The position numbers were made by a program, and so were the translations under genes. DNA of 64,000 nt from positions 17,706 to 81,705 of the forward strand of contig NZ_JMPP01000051.1 in NCBI RefSeq assembly GCF_000735435.1, read 5' to 3'. Under the pieces are notes generated by a model, which saw nothing but the letters and a program-made list of their open reading frames with translations, ran no database searches and was not told the origin of the DNA. Source of the DNA: Klebsiella planticola ATCC 33531. GTDB taxonomy: Bacteria > Pseudomonadota > Gammaproteobacteria > Enterobacterales > Enterobacteriaceae. Within the stretch, counting starts at the first letter, position 1. Each line of letters begins with the position of its first letter. Shown here piece by piece: positions 1-9,463 of this stretch.

Positions 1-777
1 CGTTAACAAGGCCGAATAGGGAACGGCACGCGGCGGTTTTCCGTCATCTTCGAGAGCCACCGGCGGCAGCGGCTTGCCCGTCTGCTGAACCACGCCCTCT
101 TCAATGGTCAGCATCACCTTTTCAGCTTCCGCATAGCGTCCGCGAGACTCCAGCCAGCGGGGCGATTCAGGGAAACTGCGCCAGGCAATAACGGTGGCAA
201 TCAGCGACAGCACGGCAGGGATCAGCAATTGCACGCGCCAGTTCCATTCCGCGCTAATTAGCGGCGTTAATCCCATTGCAATCAGTGAACAGAGTGGATA
301 GGACCAGTTGCCGATGAACGAGACCCGACTGGACCAGGTGCCACGATTTCTACCGGGCATATATTCAGTAAAACCGGCAAATAAGGTCACCAGCAGCGCG
401 CCTAATCCCACTCCCATGACAAAACGGCAGGCGATCAGGAAGTGCATATTCGGGGAAAACGCCCCGACGACCATGGCAATAATATGAATCGCTTCATACA
501 GAATGAACGCGTTTTTACGGCCGATCTTATCGCCAATGATGCCGCCGCCGAGCGCCCCAAGAAACATTCCCGCCGTCGTCATGGCGGAAAACGTAGCGGT
601 AGTAGAATTATCAGTCCAACCGAGTTCTTTTAACTGCGCAAGAATTAACCCGCCGACGGCATTACTCCAGCAGACCAGTAGTCCGAAAGCGACCATGGCA
701 AACATCGTAGTGTGCCAGCGACAGTCAGGCAGGCGATCCAGCCTGGCGCCGCAGTGCGGTTTTGCTATCTGTTCCAT
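1..777 (-). CDS. ydjK: YdjK-like MFS transporter (partial, C-terminus off window)
   Basis: This is the N-terminal 259 codons of a 12-helix major facilitator transporter; the rest lies beyond base 1. The protein starts MEQIAKPHCGARLDRLPDCR, which I recognise as E. coli YdjK (about 459 residues there). The MFS loop motif G-D-K-I-G-R-K after helix 2 is at residues 82-88, and hydrophobic helices follow at regular spacing. The family moves sugar or aromatic metabolites with protons across the inner membrane; the substrate of YdjK is not established. It lies just downstream of ydjL on the same strand, as in the E. coli ydj cluster, so the two probably serve one catabolic pathway. Confidence 0.9.
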   Translation of the reverse strand, partial: MEQIAKPHCGARLDRLPDCRWHTTMFAMVAFGLLVCWSNAVGGLILAQLKELGWTDNSTTATFSAMTTAGMFLGALGGGIIGDKIGRKNAFILYEAIHIIAMVVGAFSPNMHFLIACRFVMGVGLGALLVTLFAGFTEYMPGRNRGTWSSRVSFIGNWSYPLCSLIAMGLTPLISAEWNWRVQLLIPAVLSLIATVIAWRSFPESPRWLESRGRYAEAEKVMLTIEEGVVQQTGKPLPPVALEDDGKPPRAVPYSALLT

Positions 778-809
778 CCGAAAACCTTCCTTAATATGCC
801 CTGAATAAT

Positions 810-921
810 TCGAGTTGAAGGAAGGCGGCAATTGAACGAAACCCGATGAGCTTACGGTAGTAAGTGATTCGGGTGAGCGAACGCAGCCAGCACACCTGCA
901 ACTTGCTGTATGACGGGTATA
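810..921. repeat. Intergenic enterobacterial repeat between ydjK and ydjL
   Basis: The spacer contains a block of the kind scattered through enterobacterial intergenic regions: a TTCGAGTTGAAGG arm, a central CCCGATGAGCTTACGGTAGT segment that can fold on the GTAAGTGATTCGGGTGAGCG next to it, and a closing CACCTGCAACTTGCTGTATG arm. It is non-coding and would be transcribed in the ydjL-ydjK mRNA. I assign it from general resemblance, not from a database match. Confidence 0.5.
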
Positions 922-927
922 AATGGA

Positions 928-2004
928 TTATTTATCAAAGTCGTAAGTCATAATGACCTTAATCGCGGTTTTATCGACCATGGCGTCAAAACCTTCGCGC
1001 CATTGCGACAGGCCAATGCGGTGAGTAATCATCGGCTTGACTTTGATCGCGCCGCTGGCGAGCAGGCGGATGGCGTGGCGCCAGGAAGTGGAGTCATAGG
1101 CCATATGGCCAATAATGCTTTTATTCCAGGCGGTGATGTCGTTGATGGAGAAGTCCAGCGGTTTGAAGCCCATACCCACGCGAACCACTTCACCGTTTGG
1201 ACGCAGCATTTCTATAGCTTGTTTGAGGGCAATATTGGCGCCCGAACATTCGATGACCAGCCCCAGATTGTCTTTACCGCAGATATCCTGACAACGCGCG
1301 ACCACATCTTCGGTCGAACCGTTGACCACTGCCGTCGCGCCCAGCGCTTCAGCAATCGGGAAGCGCACCGCCACATCCTCTTCCAGCCCAACCATCACGA
1401 TATTGACGGCCCCCATAATGCGCGCCATCTGTACGGAAAAGAGCCCTAATGGGCCGGTACCGAAAACCACGACATCCTGACCGGGAAGAAATTTGGATTG
1501 CTGGGCGATAGATTTGTAGGCGTTGCAGATAGGATCCAGCACAGCGGCTTCTTCATAATCAACACCCTGCGGGATTTCCCACAGCGCATGACGGTGAATT
1601 TTGAGGATTTCCCCCGGTACCAGGCAGTATTTCGAGAAGCCGCCCCCCCAGGTATTGTTGTCCAGACCGAGGTTGACTTTTTCTGTACAACACAGAAAAT
1701 CACCTTGTTCGCAGGCAGGACAAACGCCACAAACGTGTCCGCTGTTGTCAGAAACCACCCGCTGACCAACTTTCCAGTCTTTAACCTTGTCACCCACTCG
1801 CACAATTTGACCGGCGAATTCGTGACCACGAACCGAGTTGAATTGATCGGATCCGCTATCAACATTGTAGTGTTTCATGTCCGCACCACAGATGGCCGCT
1901 GCTTTGATTTCAATCACTACGTTGTCCGGGCCACACTTTGGTTCTGGTACGTCAATCAACTTATAGCCGCCAAAGGCCTTACCAAATCTTGCCAGTGCTT
2001 TCAT
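928..2004 (-). CDS. ydjL: YdjL zinc-dependent alcohol/polyol dehydrogenase
   Basis: A 358-residue medium-chain dehydrogenase nearly identical to E. coli YdjL. Catalytic zinc ligands are C39 and the H61-E62 pair; a structural zinc site is formed by C92, C95, C98 and C106. The Rossmann motif GTGPLG is at residues 182-187, followed by a glutamate-rich strand end typical of NAD(H) binding. The reaction is oxidation of a sugar alcohol or secondary alcohol; the true substrate is unknown. The start has a good AAGAGG ribosome site. It is transcribed toward ydjK, and its upstream region carries repeated boxes and a hairpin (listed separately). Confidence 0.95.
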   Translation of the reverse strand: MKALARFGKAFGGYKLIDVPEPKCGPDNVVIEIKAAAICGADMKHYNVDSGSDQFNSVRGHEFAGQIVRVGDKVKDWKVGQRVVSDNSGHVCGVCPACEQGDFLCCTEKVNLGLDNNTWGGGFSKYCLVPGEILKIHRHALWEIPQGVDYEEAAVLDPICNAYKSIAQQSKFLPGQDVVVFGTGPLGLFSVQMARIMGAVNIVMVGLEEDVAVRFPIAEALGATAVVNGSTEDVVARCQDICGKDNLGLVIECSGANIALKQAIEMLRPNGEVVRVGMGFKPLDFSINDITAWNKSIIGHMAYDSTSWRHAIRLLASGAIKVKPMITHRIGLSQWREGFDAMVDKTAIKVIMTYDFDK

Positions 2005-2057
2005 TGCCTCTTCCCTTATGTTTGGTGTGCTTCAGTGACAGCAATACTTAACCACAA

Positions 2058-2109
2058 AATCTTTAAGGTCAATGTGAAATCTTTAAAAAGCAGATATTGA
2101 TCTGCTTTT
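2058..2109. promoter_or_regulatory. Direct repeats and perfect hairpin upstream of ydjL
   Basis: AAATCTTTAA occurs at 2058-2067 and again at 2078-2087, exactly 20 bases apart, about two helical turns. The second copy runs into a perfect 10-bp stem (AAAAGCAGAT at 2086-2095, ATCTGCTTTT at 2100-2109) with a 4-base loop. The block sits between the divergent ydjL and chitinase genes, so it is a candidate operator, attenuator or bidirectional terminator. The function is inferred from position only. Confidence 0.5.
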
Positions 2110-2314
2110 CACAACTTAGATCACAAATACGCCTGCGCAGTTTCAGGGAATGACGCAAGGAGGGACGACTATCGCAACGCTGATACAGCCGTGAACCTCT
2201 TCGCAGTTTTACTCTGCGGAAGATGCTAGTCTTTACAGGCTGTTTTTTCGCCACGCCATTCACGTGGCGTGTTTGTTTTTTAATGTCACTTATTTAAGTC
2301 AAAGAGGATCTGAT

Positions 2315-3568
2315 ATGAAGCTTTTGCCTTTACTGGCAGCATTACCCCTGCTCTGCGTTTCCGTGGTCTCCGCCAGCTCCCTGATGTCCGTCGGCTACTT
2401 TAACGGCGGCGGCGACGTCACTGCCGGTCCCGGTGGCGATATCGATAAGCTGGACGTGCGGCAGATAACTCATCTCAACTACTCGTTTGGTCTGGTCTAT
2501 AACGACGAAAAAGACGAAACCAATGACGCTTTAAAAGATGCCAGCAAGCTGCATCAGATTTGGCTGTCGCCGAAAGTACAGGCTGACCTGCAGAAAATCC
2601 CGACATTGCGCCAGCAGAACCCGAATCTGAAAGTCCTGCTTTCCGTCGGCGGTTGGGGGGCGCGCGGATTCTCCGGCGCAGCGGCGACGAAGGAATCCCG
2701 GGCGGTGTTTATTCAGTCCGCGCAGGAGATTGTTGAAAAGTATGGTCTGGATGGCATCGATCTCGACTGGGAGTATCCGGTCAATGGCGCTTGGGGACTG
2801 GTCGCCAGCCAACCGGCCGATCGCGATAACTTCACGGCCTTACTGAAAGAGCTGCGCGCGGCATTTGGGACGAAGAAACTGGTGACCATCGCCGTGGGCG
2901 CTAACGCAGAGAGCCCGAAAAGCTGGGTGGATATCAAAGCGATTGCTCCGTCGCTCGACTATATCAACCTGATGACTTACGACATGGCCTACGGTACCCA
3001 GTACTTCAACGCCAACTTGTACGATTCAACCCGCTGGCCGACGGTAGCGGCTGCGGATAAGTACAGCGCCGATTTTGTGGTCAATAACTATCTCGCCGCC
3101 GGTTTAAAACCGAGCCAGATGAACCTGGGGATCGGCTTTTATGGCCGGGTGCCAAAACGCGCCCTTGAGCCGGGTATCGACTGGACGAAGCCGGATGCGC
3201 AAAAAAATCCCGTCACTCAGCCGTGGTTCGGACCACAGCAAATCGCCCTGTTTTTATCGCTGGGCTTTGATCTGACTAAAGACACGTACGTGAAATATAA
3301 CGACATCGTCGAGAAAATGCTTAACGACCCGCAAAAACGCTTTACCGAACATTGGGATGATGAGGCGAAGGTGCCGTGGCTGTCGGTCCAGTCGGCAGAC
3401 GGCAAAGCGCTGTTCGCATTGTCGTACGAGAATCCGCGTTCGGTGGCGATAAAGGCTGATTACATTAAGCAAAAAGGTCTGGCGGGGGCTATGTTCTGGG
3501 AGTATGGCGCCGATGACCACAATCAGCTGGCGAAGCAGCTCGCGACATCGCTTGGGATTAAACATTAA
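2315..3568 (+). CDS. Secreted GH18 family chitinase
   Basis: A 417-residue glycoside hydrolase family 18 protein. Residues 1-20 are a hydrophobic signal peptide ending V-S-A-S-S. The SVGGWG strand is at 110-115, and the catalytic DxxDxDxE motif is intact (DGIDLDWEYP, general acid E153). A conserved Y-D substrate motif follows in INLMTYDMAYG. The protein should cleave chitin or chito-oligosaccharides in the periplasm or outside the cell; there is no separate chitin-binding domain. I chose the ATG at 2315 because AGAGG precedes it and the signal peptide starts there, although the frame is open from 2264. It is absent from this place in E. coli K-12. Confidence 0.9.
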   Translation: MKLLPLLAALPLLCVSVVSASSLMSVGYFNGGGDVTAGPGGDIDKLDVRQITHLNYSFGLVYNDEKDETNDALKDASKLHQIWLSPKVQADLQKIPTLRQQNPNLKVLLSVGGWGARGFSGAAATKESRAVFIQSAQEIVEKYGLDGIDLDWEYPVNGAWGLVASQPADRDNFTALLKELRAAFGTKKLVTIAVGANAESPKSWVDIKAIAPSLDYINLMTYDMAYGTQYFNANLYDSTRWPTVAAADKYSADFVVNNYLAAGLKPSQMNLGIGFYGRVPKRALEPGIDWTKPDAQKNPVTQPWFGPQQIALFLSLGFDLTKDTYVKYNDIVEKMLNDPQKRFTEHWDDEAKVPWLSVQSADGKALFALSYENPRSVAIKADYIKQKGLAGAMFWEYGADDHNQLAKQLATSLGIKH

Positions 3569-3639
3569 TCGGCGATCGGCCGTCGGGTGATTGAGCGGCG
3601 TCTTACCCGAGTTGTCAATTGTCACAACCTTGCCCGGTA

Positions 3640-3790
3640 GCGGCGTTGCCTTACCGGGCCTACGTCATTCAACCTCAGGCCCGGAAGGGTGACTTAACGG
3701 GCCTGCGCTATCCAACTACAGGCCTGCCGGAGTTGCCTTAACGAGCCTGCGCTATCCAACTACAGGCCCTGAGCCGGGCATCAGGCGCTG
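3640..3790. repeat. REP/BIME-type palindromic repeat cluster
   Basis: The spacer between the chitinase and yeaC holds several GCC-GGGC rich palindromic units. One 30-base unit (TAACGGGCCTGCGCTATCCA and onward) occurs at 3695-3724 and again at 3739-3768 with one mismatch, a 44-base period. These resemble enterobacterial REP elements located after convergent gene ends, where they act in mRNA stability, termination or gyrase binding. Confidence 0.75.
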
Positions 3791-3792
3791 GG

Positions 3793-4071
3793 CTACTGCA
3801 TTTTCAGCGTTGCAATCGGTTTGGGCGCGATGCCAAAATCTTCTTTCAGCTGCTGCTTGCTCTTCATCACCATCTGGCCGTTGGTGTCGATGGTCATGTG
3901 CTGCGCGTCGCTGTTATGTCGCGCCTGATAAAGCATCACCAGCTGCAGGCTGTTCTCTTTCTGCCCGGAAGTTAAGGCCACACCATCCGGCCATTTTCCC
4001 AGCTCCACCGCCGTCGCCAGGCGCTGATACACTTCCGGCGTCATACTGTCTATTATTTGCTCGATTTCCAT
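3793..4071 (-). CDS. yeaC: YeaC, DUF1315 family protein
   Basis: A 92-residue soluble protein of unknown function. The sequence SMTPEVYQRLATAVELGKWP and the following KENSLQLVML stretch match E. coli YeaC (90 residues). It has no signal peptide or membrane segment and is charged, with a predicted helical N-terminal half. It lies immediately downstream of msrB on the same strand (44-base gap), as in E. coli, which suggests cotranscription with the methionine sulfoxide reductase. No catalytic motif is visible. Confidence 0.92.
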   Translation of the reverse strand: MEIEQIIDSMTPEVYQRLATAVELGKWPDGVALTSGQKENSLQLVMLYQARHNSDAQHMTIDTNGQMVMKSKQQLKEDFGIAPKPIATLKMQ

Positions 4072-4115
4072 GGTCCGCTCAACTCCGCACTGGAATAATT
4101 TGCTGAATCGTTTCT

Positions 4116-4529
4116 TTAGCCTTTAATCTGCTCGCCATTATCGTCGTCATTGAAGCTTAATGAGGCCGAATTGACGCAAAAACGCTCACCCGTCGGCTGC
4201 GGTCCATCGGGAAACACATGTCCCAGATGCGCATCGCAGTTTCCGCAGCGAATTTCAGTGCGCTGCATACCGTGAGAGTAATCGTTCAGATAGCGAATCG
4301 CCTCCTCGCTTACCGGCTCGTAAAAGCTCGGCCAGCCGCAGCCTGAATCATACTTCGTTTGCGAGTGAAACAGCGGCGCGTCGCACACCAGGCAGTGGTA
4401 GACGCCGTCCCGTTTGTTATGGAGCAGTCGTCCGGTGAACGGCGGCTCAGTACCGTGATTCTGCGTCACGTAAAACTGCATCTCGCTCAAATTTTTTTTG
4501 AGCTCGTCCGAGGAGGGTTTATTCGCCAT
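4116..4529 (-). CDS. msrB: Peptide-methionine (R)-S-oxide reductase MsrB
   Basis: A 137-residue enzyme that reduces the R epimer of methionine sulfoxide in proteins, using thioredoxin. The zinc-binding CxxC pairs are C46/C49 and C95/C98, and the catalytic cysteine is C118 in RFCVNSAS. Length and sequence match E. coli MsrB. I set the start at [10 protein letters not shown] (4529), the family start; the frame continues five codons upstream. It is divergent from gapA and followed by yeaC. Confidence 0.95.
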   Translation of the reverse strand: MANKPSSDELKKNLSEMQFYVTQNHGTEPPFTGRLLHNKRDGVYHCLVCDAPLFHSQTKYDSGCGWPSFYEPVSEEAIRYLNDYSHGMQRTEIRCGNCDAHLGHVFPDGPQPTGERFCVNSASLSFNDDDNGEQIKG

Positions 4530-4646
4530 GTGCTTGCTTCTCACTGTGAAAGGACAACTTTACGCCTCGATTCTAACAAAACATTAACAATGAAGCGTGG
4601 ACTTTTGTTCTAAACTTATTCGATGCCAAAAGGCAGCCCAGATAAT

Positions 4647-4662
4647 TGTGATTAACATCACA
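4647..4662. promoter_or_regulatory. Perfect CRP-type binding site
   Basis: TGTGATTAACATCACA is an exact TGTGA-N6-TCACA palindrome. It lies between the divergent msrB and gapA genes, about 207 bases before the gapA start. CRP control of gapA is known in E. coli; whether this copy also affects msrB is inference. Confidence 0.85.
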
Positions 4663-4782
4663 TTTTTATCTTTAACGCCCTTTAAAATTCCGGGCGCGGC
4701 CCCAATATGGAATTGGGCTCAAAGGGAGAGTGAGGCAAAACATTCGAGCAAAGGTATGCTCAGGATTGATTTGTCGCAATGA

Positions 4783-4825
4783 TTGACACGATTCCGCTTG
4801 ACGCTGCGTAAGGTTTTTGTAATTT
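4783..4825 (+). promoter_or_regulatory. Proximal gapA promoter region
   Basis: Two overlapping sigma-70-type candidates are visible. TTGACG at 4798-4803 is followed after 16 bases by TAATTT at 4820-4825. A perfect TTGACA lies slightly upstream at 4783-4788 but has only a poor partner hexamer (TGCGTA). This corresponds in position to the strong proximal gapA promoter of E. coli. Confidence 0.6.
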
Positions 4826-4856
4826 TACAGGCAACCTTTTATTCACTAACAAATAG

Positions 4857-5864
<1,008 letters not shown>

Positions 5865-5885
5865 GTTGAGATGAGACATTGATCC

Positions 5886-5914
5886 AAAAAGGCGACTTCG
5901 GTCGCCTTTTTTTA
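5886..5914 (+). terminator. gapA rho-independent terminator
   Basis: AAAAA, then a GGCGAC/GTCGCC stem (5891-5896 with 5901-5906) closed by a TTCG tetraloop, then a run of seven T. This is a textbook strong terminator just after gapA. Confidence 0.95.
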
Positions 5915-5951
5915 TGGCTTCACGTTTACGGCTAACCTTTAGGATTGCACC

Positions 5952-6839
5952 ATGATTAACAAAATTTTTGCTCTCCCGGTAGTTGAACAACTTACCCCTG
6001 TCCTCTCCCGCCGCCAGCTTGATGAGCTGGAGCTTATCGTTGTTGACCATCCGCAGGTGAAAGCCTCCGTTGCGTTTCAGGGCGCGCACCTGCTCTCCTG
6101 GAAACCGGCTGGCGAAGAAGAAGTGCTGTGGCTCAGCAACAATACGCCATTCAAAAACGGCGTGGCCCTGCGCGGCGGCGTGCCGGTTTGCTGGCCGTGG
6201 TTCGGCCCGGCGGCGCAACAGGGTTTACCGTCCCATGGCTTCGCCCGCAACCTGCCGTGGGCGCTGAAAGGCCACGATGAAGATGAAAGCGGCGTGATGC
6301 TGACCTTTGAACTAAAAAGTAGTGATGCAACCCGCAAATACTGGCCGCACGAATTTACGCTCTATGCGCGTTTCAAGCTGGGTAAAACCTGCGAGATCGA
6401 GCTGGAGGCGCACGGCGAATTTGAAACCACCTCCGCACTGCATACCTACTTCAACGTCGGCGACATTGCGGCAGTGAAGGTCAGCGGTCTGGGCGACCGT
6501 TATATTGATAAAGTGAAAAATGCCGAAGAAGGCGTATTAAGCAACGGAACAGAGACCTTCCCTGACCGTACCGACCGCGTATATCTGAATGCCGAAGCTT
6601 GTAGCGTGATTCACGACGCTGCGCTGAACCGCAACATCGATGTTGTCCACCACCACCACAGCAACGTCGTGGGCTGGAACCCAGGTCCGGCGCTCTCCAT
6701 CAGCATGGGCGATATGCCGGATGACGGGTACAAAACCTTTGTTTGTGTCGAAACCTGTTGCGTCACCGAAGCGCAGAAAACCAGCGAAGAGAAACCGTCT
6801 CGCCTGGCGCAAACTATCCGCGTGGTAAAACGAGGCTAG
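5952..6839 (+). CDS. yeaD: D-hexose-6-phosphate mutarotase YeaD
   Basis: A 295-residue aldose 1-epimerase-like protein that interconverts anomers of hexose 6-phosphates, supporting glycolysis beside gapA. It matches E. coli YeaD throughout (for example RGGVPVCWPWFGPAAQQGLP and NPGPALSISMGDMPDDGYKT). Family active-site histidine and glutamate positions appear in the LPSHGFARN and ALHTYFNVGD segments. AGGA lies 8 bases before the ATG. It has its own transcript region after the gapA terminator. Confidence 0.95.
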   Translation: MINKIFALPVVEQLTPVLSRRQLDELELIVVDHPQVKASVAFQGAHLLSWKPAGEEEVLWLSNNTPFKNGVALRGGVPVCWPWFGPAAQQGLPSHGFARNLPWALKGHDEDESGVMLTFELKSSDATRKYWPHEFTLYARFKLGKTCEIELEAHGEFETTSALHTYFNVGDIAAVKVSGLGDRYIDKVKNAEEGVLSNGTETFPDRTDRVYLNAEACSVIHDAALNRNIDVVHHHHSNVVGWNPGPALSISMGDMPDDGYKTFVCVETCCVTEAQKTSEEKPSRLAQTIRVVKRG

Positions 6840-6879
6840 TCCCTTCCACTCCCGATTGCCGGGAGATGAGGGATTAAAA

Positions 6880-6903
6880 ACAGGGCGATATCGCCCTGTT
6901 TTG
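6880..6903. terminator. yeaD terminator, probably bidirectional
   Basis: CAGGGCGATATCGCCCTG (6881-6898) is a perfect palindrome flanked by A and T runs on both sides. It lies between the convergent yeaD and DASS transporter genes and can stop transcription from both. Confidence 0.88.
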
Positions 6904-6930
6904 TTTGCTGACACTCGTGACGTTTTTCCG

Positions 6931-8388
6931 TTACCAGAATCCCACCAGTTTCATCCACGCGCCTCCCAACACTAACCAGATAGCAATAGAGGCCAGCGAT
7001 ACCACGAAACTGACTCCCCACCACTGCCCTGTCGTGTTATATCCCGAGCCAAACAGCGCTGGCCCCGGGCCCCCGGAGTATTGCGTGAGCCCCATCGACA
7101 AATTAGAGGTATACCCCAGCACCAGCGCGGCAAAAAGCGGCGGTACGCCGACGGAAACGGCCACGGCAAGAAACGCCAGATACATCGCGGAAATATGCGC
7201 CATCGCCGACGCGAAAAAATAGCGGGTGTAGAAATAAACCACGACAAGCAGTAAAAAAACCGTTATCCATTCGAAGTGACCGACATAGCCGACAATTCGC
7301 TCAGATATCCAGCTAATCATGCCGTACTTATTGAGCGCATTTGCCATCATCACCAGTACGGCAAACCAGAACATGGTGTCCCAGGCCGTTTTTTCTTCAA
7401 TAATATTCTTCCACGACATGATGTTGCTGATAAGCAGCACCATCAGCCCAATAAACGCCGAAAGCGTCGCGGGAATCGAAAAGAAAATATCACCGACGGT
7501 CCATAGCAATATCAGCAGGACAAAATCAAACGCCAGAATTTTTTCTGCCAGCGACATCGGTCCCATTTTGCGCAGCTCTTCCCGGGCAATCGATGGTATC
7601 TCCGGCGTCTTCTTCAACTGCGGCGGATAAATCGCGTAAATCACCAGCGGCAGCAGGATCAGTGAGACAATCCCCGGAGCGATGGCCCCGACAAACCACG
7701 TCGTCCAGGTGATCTCTATTCCCTGGCTTCTTGCCAGTTCGGCGACCAGCGGGTTACCCGCCATCGCCGTTAAAAACATGGTGCAGACGATGGCATCGAT
7801 CTGTGAAACGCAAATCATTAAAAAGGCGCCGGCTTTTCTCGCCGTCGCGCCAGGTTCTGACTGGTACGCCGTGGCAATGGACTGCGTAATCGGGTACATA
7901 ATTCCACCGCCCCTCGCTGATGCCGAGGGGATCCCCGGTCCGAGGACGACATCTGACAGCGCCAGTCCATAGGCAACACCCAACATGCTGGAACCGCATT
8001 TAGAAATAAACCACAGCGCCACCCGCTTACCCAGCCCGGTCTTGATCACCGCCCGGGAGATGAACATAGCGATACCAATCAACCAGATAGTACCGTTGGC
8101 AAATCCGGATAACGCCGCAACTTTGTCGCTTTTACCCGGCGAGAGAGGCGTCACGCCCAAAAACGCAGAGACGATCAGCGCAATCATCGTCACCGCCCCC
8201 ATCGGGAGCACCTTAAGAATGATGGCAAAGATAGTGGCGGCAAAAATGGCAAACATTTGCCATGCGTGGAGGGCGAGTCCATCAGGCGGCGGAGTAAACC
8301 AGATAATAACGCCAAAGAGTATCGTGAGAATCGCTTTCCACAGCGGGAAAGCCAGCTTCACATCCAGAGGCTTGTTCAGTTCAGTCAT
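6931..8388 (-). CDS. DASS-family dicarboxylate/anion:Na+ symporter or antiporter
   Basis: A 485-residue inner-membrane transporter with about 12 hydrophobic helices. It resembles the divalent anion:sodium symporter family and is closest in style to the CitT/TtdT citrate and tartrate:succinate exchangers: it has the long N-terminal half ending in SDVVLGPGIPSASARGGGIM and the C-terminal SMGLTQYSGGPGPALFGSGY loop typical of that branch. Substrates are inferred to be di- or tricarboxylates. The start has an AAGGAG site 6 bases upstream. In E. coli yeaD and yeaE are adjacent, so this gene is an insertion in (or loss from) that order. Confidence 0.85.
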   Translation of the reverse strand: MTELNKPLDVKLAFPLWKAILTILFGVIIWFTPPPDGLALHAWQMFAIFAATIFAIILKVLPMGAVTMIALIVSAFLGVTPLSPGKSDKVAALSGFANGTIWLIGIAMFISRAVIKTGLGKRVALWFISKCGSSMLGVAYGLALSDVVLGPGIPSASARGGGIMYPITQSIATAYQSEPGATARKAGAFLMICVSQIDAIVCTMFLTAMAGNPLVAELARSQGIEITWTTWFVGAIAPGIVSLILLPLVIYAIYPPQLKKTPEIPSIAREELRKMGPMSLAEKILAFDFVLLILLWTVGDIFFSIPATLSAFIGLMVLLISNIMSWKNIIEEKTAWDTMFWFAVLVMMANALNKYGMISWISERIVGYVGHFEWITVFLLLVVVYFYTRYFFASAMAHISAMYLAFLAVAVSVGVPPLFAALVLGYTSNLSMGLTQYSGGPGPALFGSGYNTTGQWWGVSFVVSLASIAIWLVLGGAWMKLVGFW

Positions 8389-8484
8389 GTAAATCTCCTT
8401 TTTCTTTTATCTTTAAGGAGATAATCACCACTGAACCTTGATTTTCATCAACTAAGCGCCAGTGTTTTGGCGAATAATTGTTCT

Positions 8485-9339
8485 TTATACCATATCGAGC
8501 GGGACTTTTTTGCCCGGCGCGGGAAAGGCATTATCCAGCTGCGCCAGCTCCTGCACGGTGAGCGTTATCGTCAGCGCATCGGCATTTTGGGCCACATGTT
8601 CTACGCTTGCGGCTTTCGGGATAGCCATGACGCCCGGATGACTGATAACCCAGGCCAGCAGAATTTGGGCCGCGCTCACCCCTCGCTGTTCAGCAATATT
8701 TTTCACAACGCTGTGATTTAAAAGTCCATCGCGCAAGCGTCCGGCCTGAGCCAACGGGCTGTAGGCCATTACCGGCAGCGACCGTTGCTGACACCACGTC
8801 AGCAGGTCATGCTCAATTCCTCGCGACGCCAGGTGGTACAGTACCTGATTGGTCGCGCACCGTTGGCCACCGGCAACCTGCCACAGCGCCTGCATCGCGG
8901 CAGTATCGAGATTCGATACGCCCCAACGGCGAATTTTTCCCTGCGCCACCAGCGTCTCCATGCCCTCAACGGTTTGCGCAAAGGAAAATTCGCCGGCCCA
9001 GTGCAGCAGGTACATATCGAGGTAGTCGGTCCCCAGGCGGCGCAGGCTGGCTTCGCAGGCATCCATCATCTTCTGTCCAGCGGCATGCCACGGGTATACT
9101 TTGGAGACCAGTACGACGCGATCCCGCAGGCCGCGAATCGCCTCTCCGACCACCTCTTCCGCACCGCCATGCGCGTACATTTCAGCGGTGTCGATGACCG
9201 TCAGCCCGCGTTCCACGCCCGCTCGTAGTGCAGCAACCTCCTGCGCGCGTCGGGCCCTGTCTTCACCCATATACCAGGTGCCCTGCCCGATGGCAGGAAC
9301 TGCCGCACGATCGCCAAAAGATACCGTTTTTTCCATCAT
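8485..9339 (-). CDS. yeaE: Aldo-keto reductase YeaE (methylglyoxal reductase)
   Basis: A 284-residue NADPH-dependent aldo-keto reductase that reduces methylglyoxal and related aldehydes. The catalytic tetrad is complete: D50, Y55 (DTAEMYAHGG), K80 (VLVSKVYPW) and H113 (MYLLHWAG). The C-terminal cofactor segment WVISHPGVMAIPKAA is present. Sequence and length match E. coli YeaE. Two adjacent ATG codons (9339 and 9336) could start it. It lies downstream of mipA on the same strand, separated by a terminator. Confidence 0.93.
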   Translation of the reverse strand: MMEKTVSFGDRAAVPAIGQGTWYMGEDRARRAQEVAALRAGVERGLTVIDTAEMYAHGGAEEVVGEAIRGLRDRVVLVSKVYPWHAAGQKMMDACEASLRRLGTDYLDMYLLHWAGEFSFAQTVEGMETLVAQGKIRRWGVSNLDTAAMQALWQVAGGQRCATNQVLYHLASRGIEHDLLTWCQQRSLPVMAYSPLAQAGRLRDGLLNHSVVKNIAEQRGVSAAQILLAWVISHPGVMAIPKAASVEHVAQNADALTITLTVQELAQLDNAFPAPGKKVPLDMV

Positions 9340-9376
9340 CGCCCCCTTCGGTTATGCCGTTGCACCACCGTAATGC

Positions 9377-9402
9377 AAAACAGGGCGCGACGCCCTGTTT
9401 TG
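9377..9402 (-). terminator. mipA terminator
   Basis: AAAACAGGGCG and CGCCCTGTTTT form an 11-bp stem with a short loop, flanked by A and T runs. It lies downstream of mipA and upstream of yeaE. Its stem is almost identical to the yeaD terminator at 6880. Confidence 0.88.
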
Positions 9403-9463
9403 ATGCACGAATTTCTTCGTTATGGTGCACGATCGTCTGCTCGACGATCGCGCTCGTGTTCAA

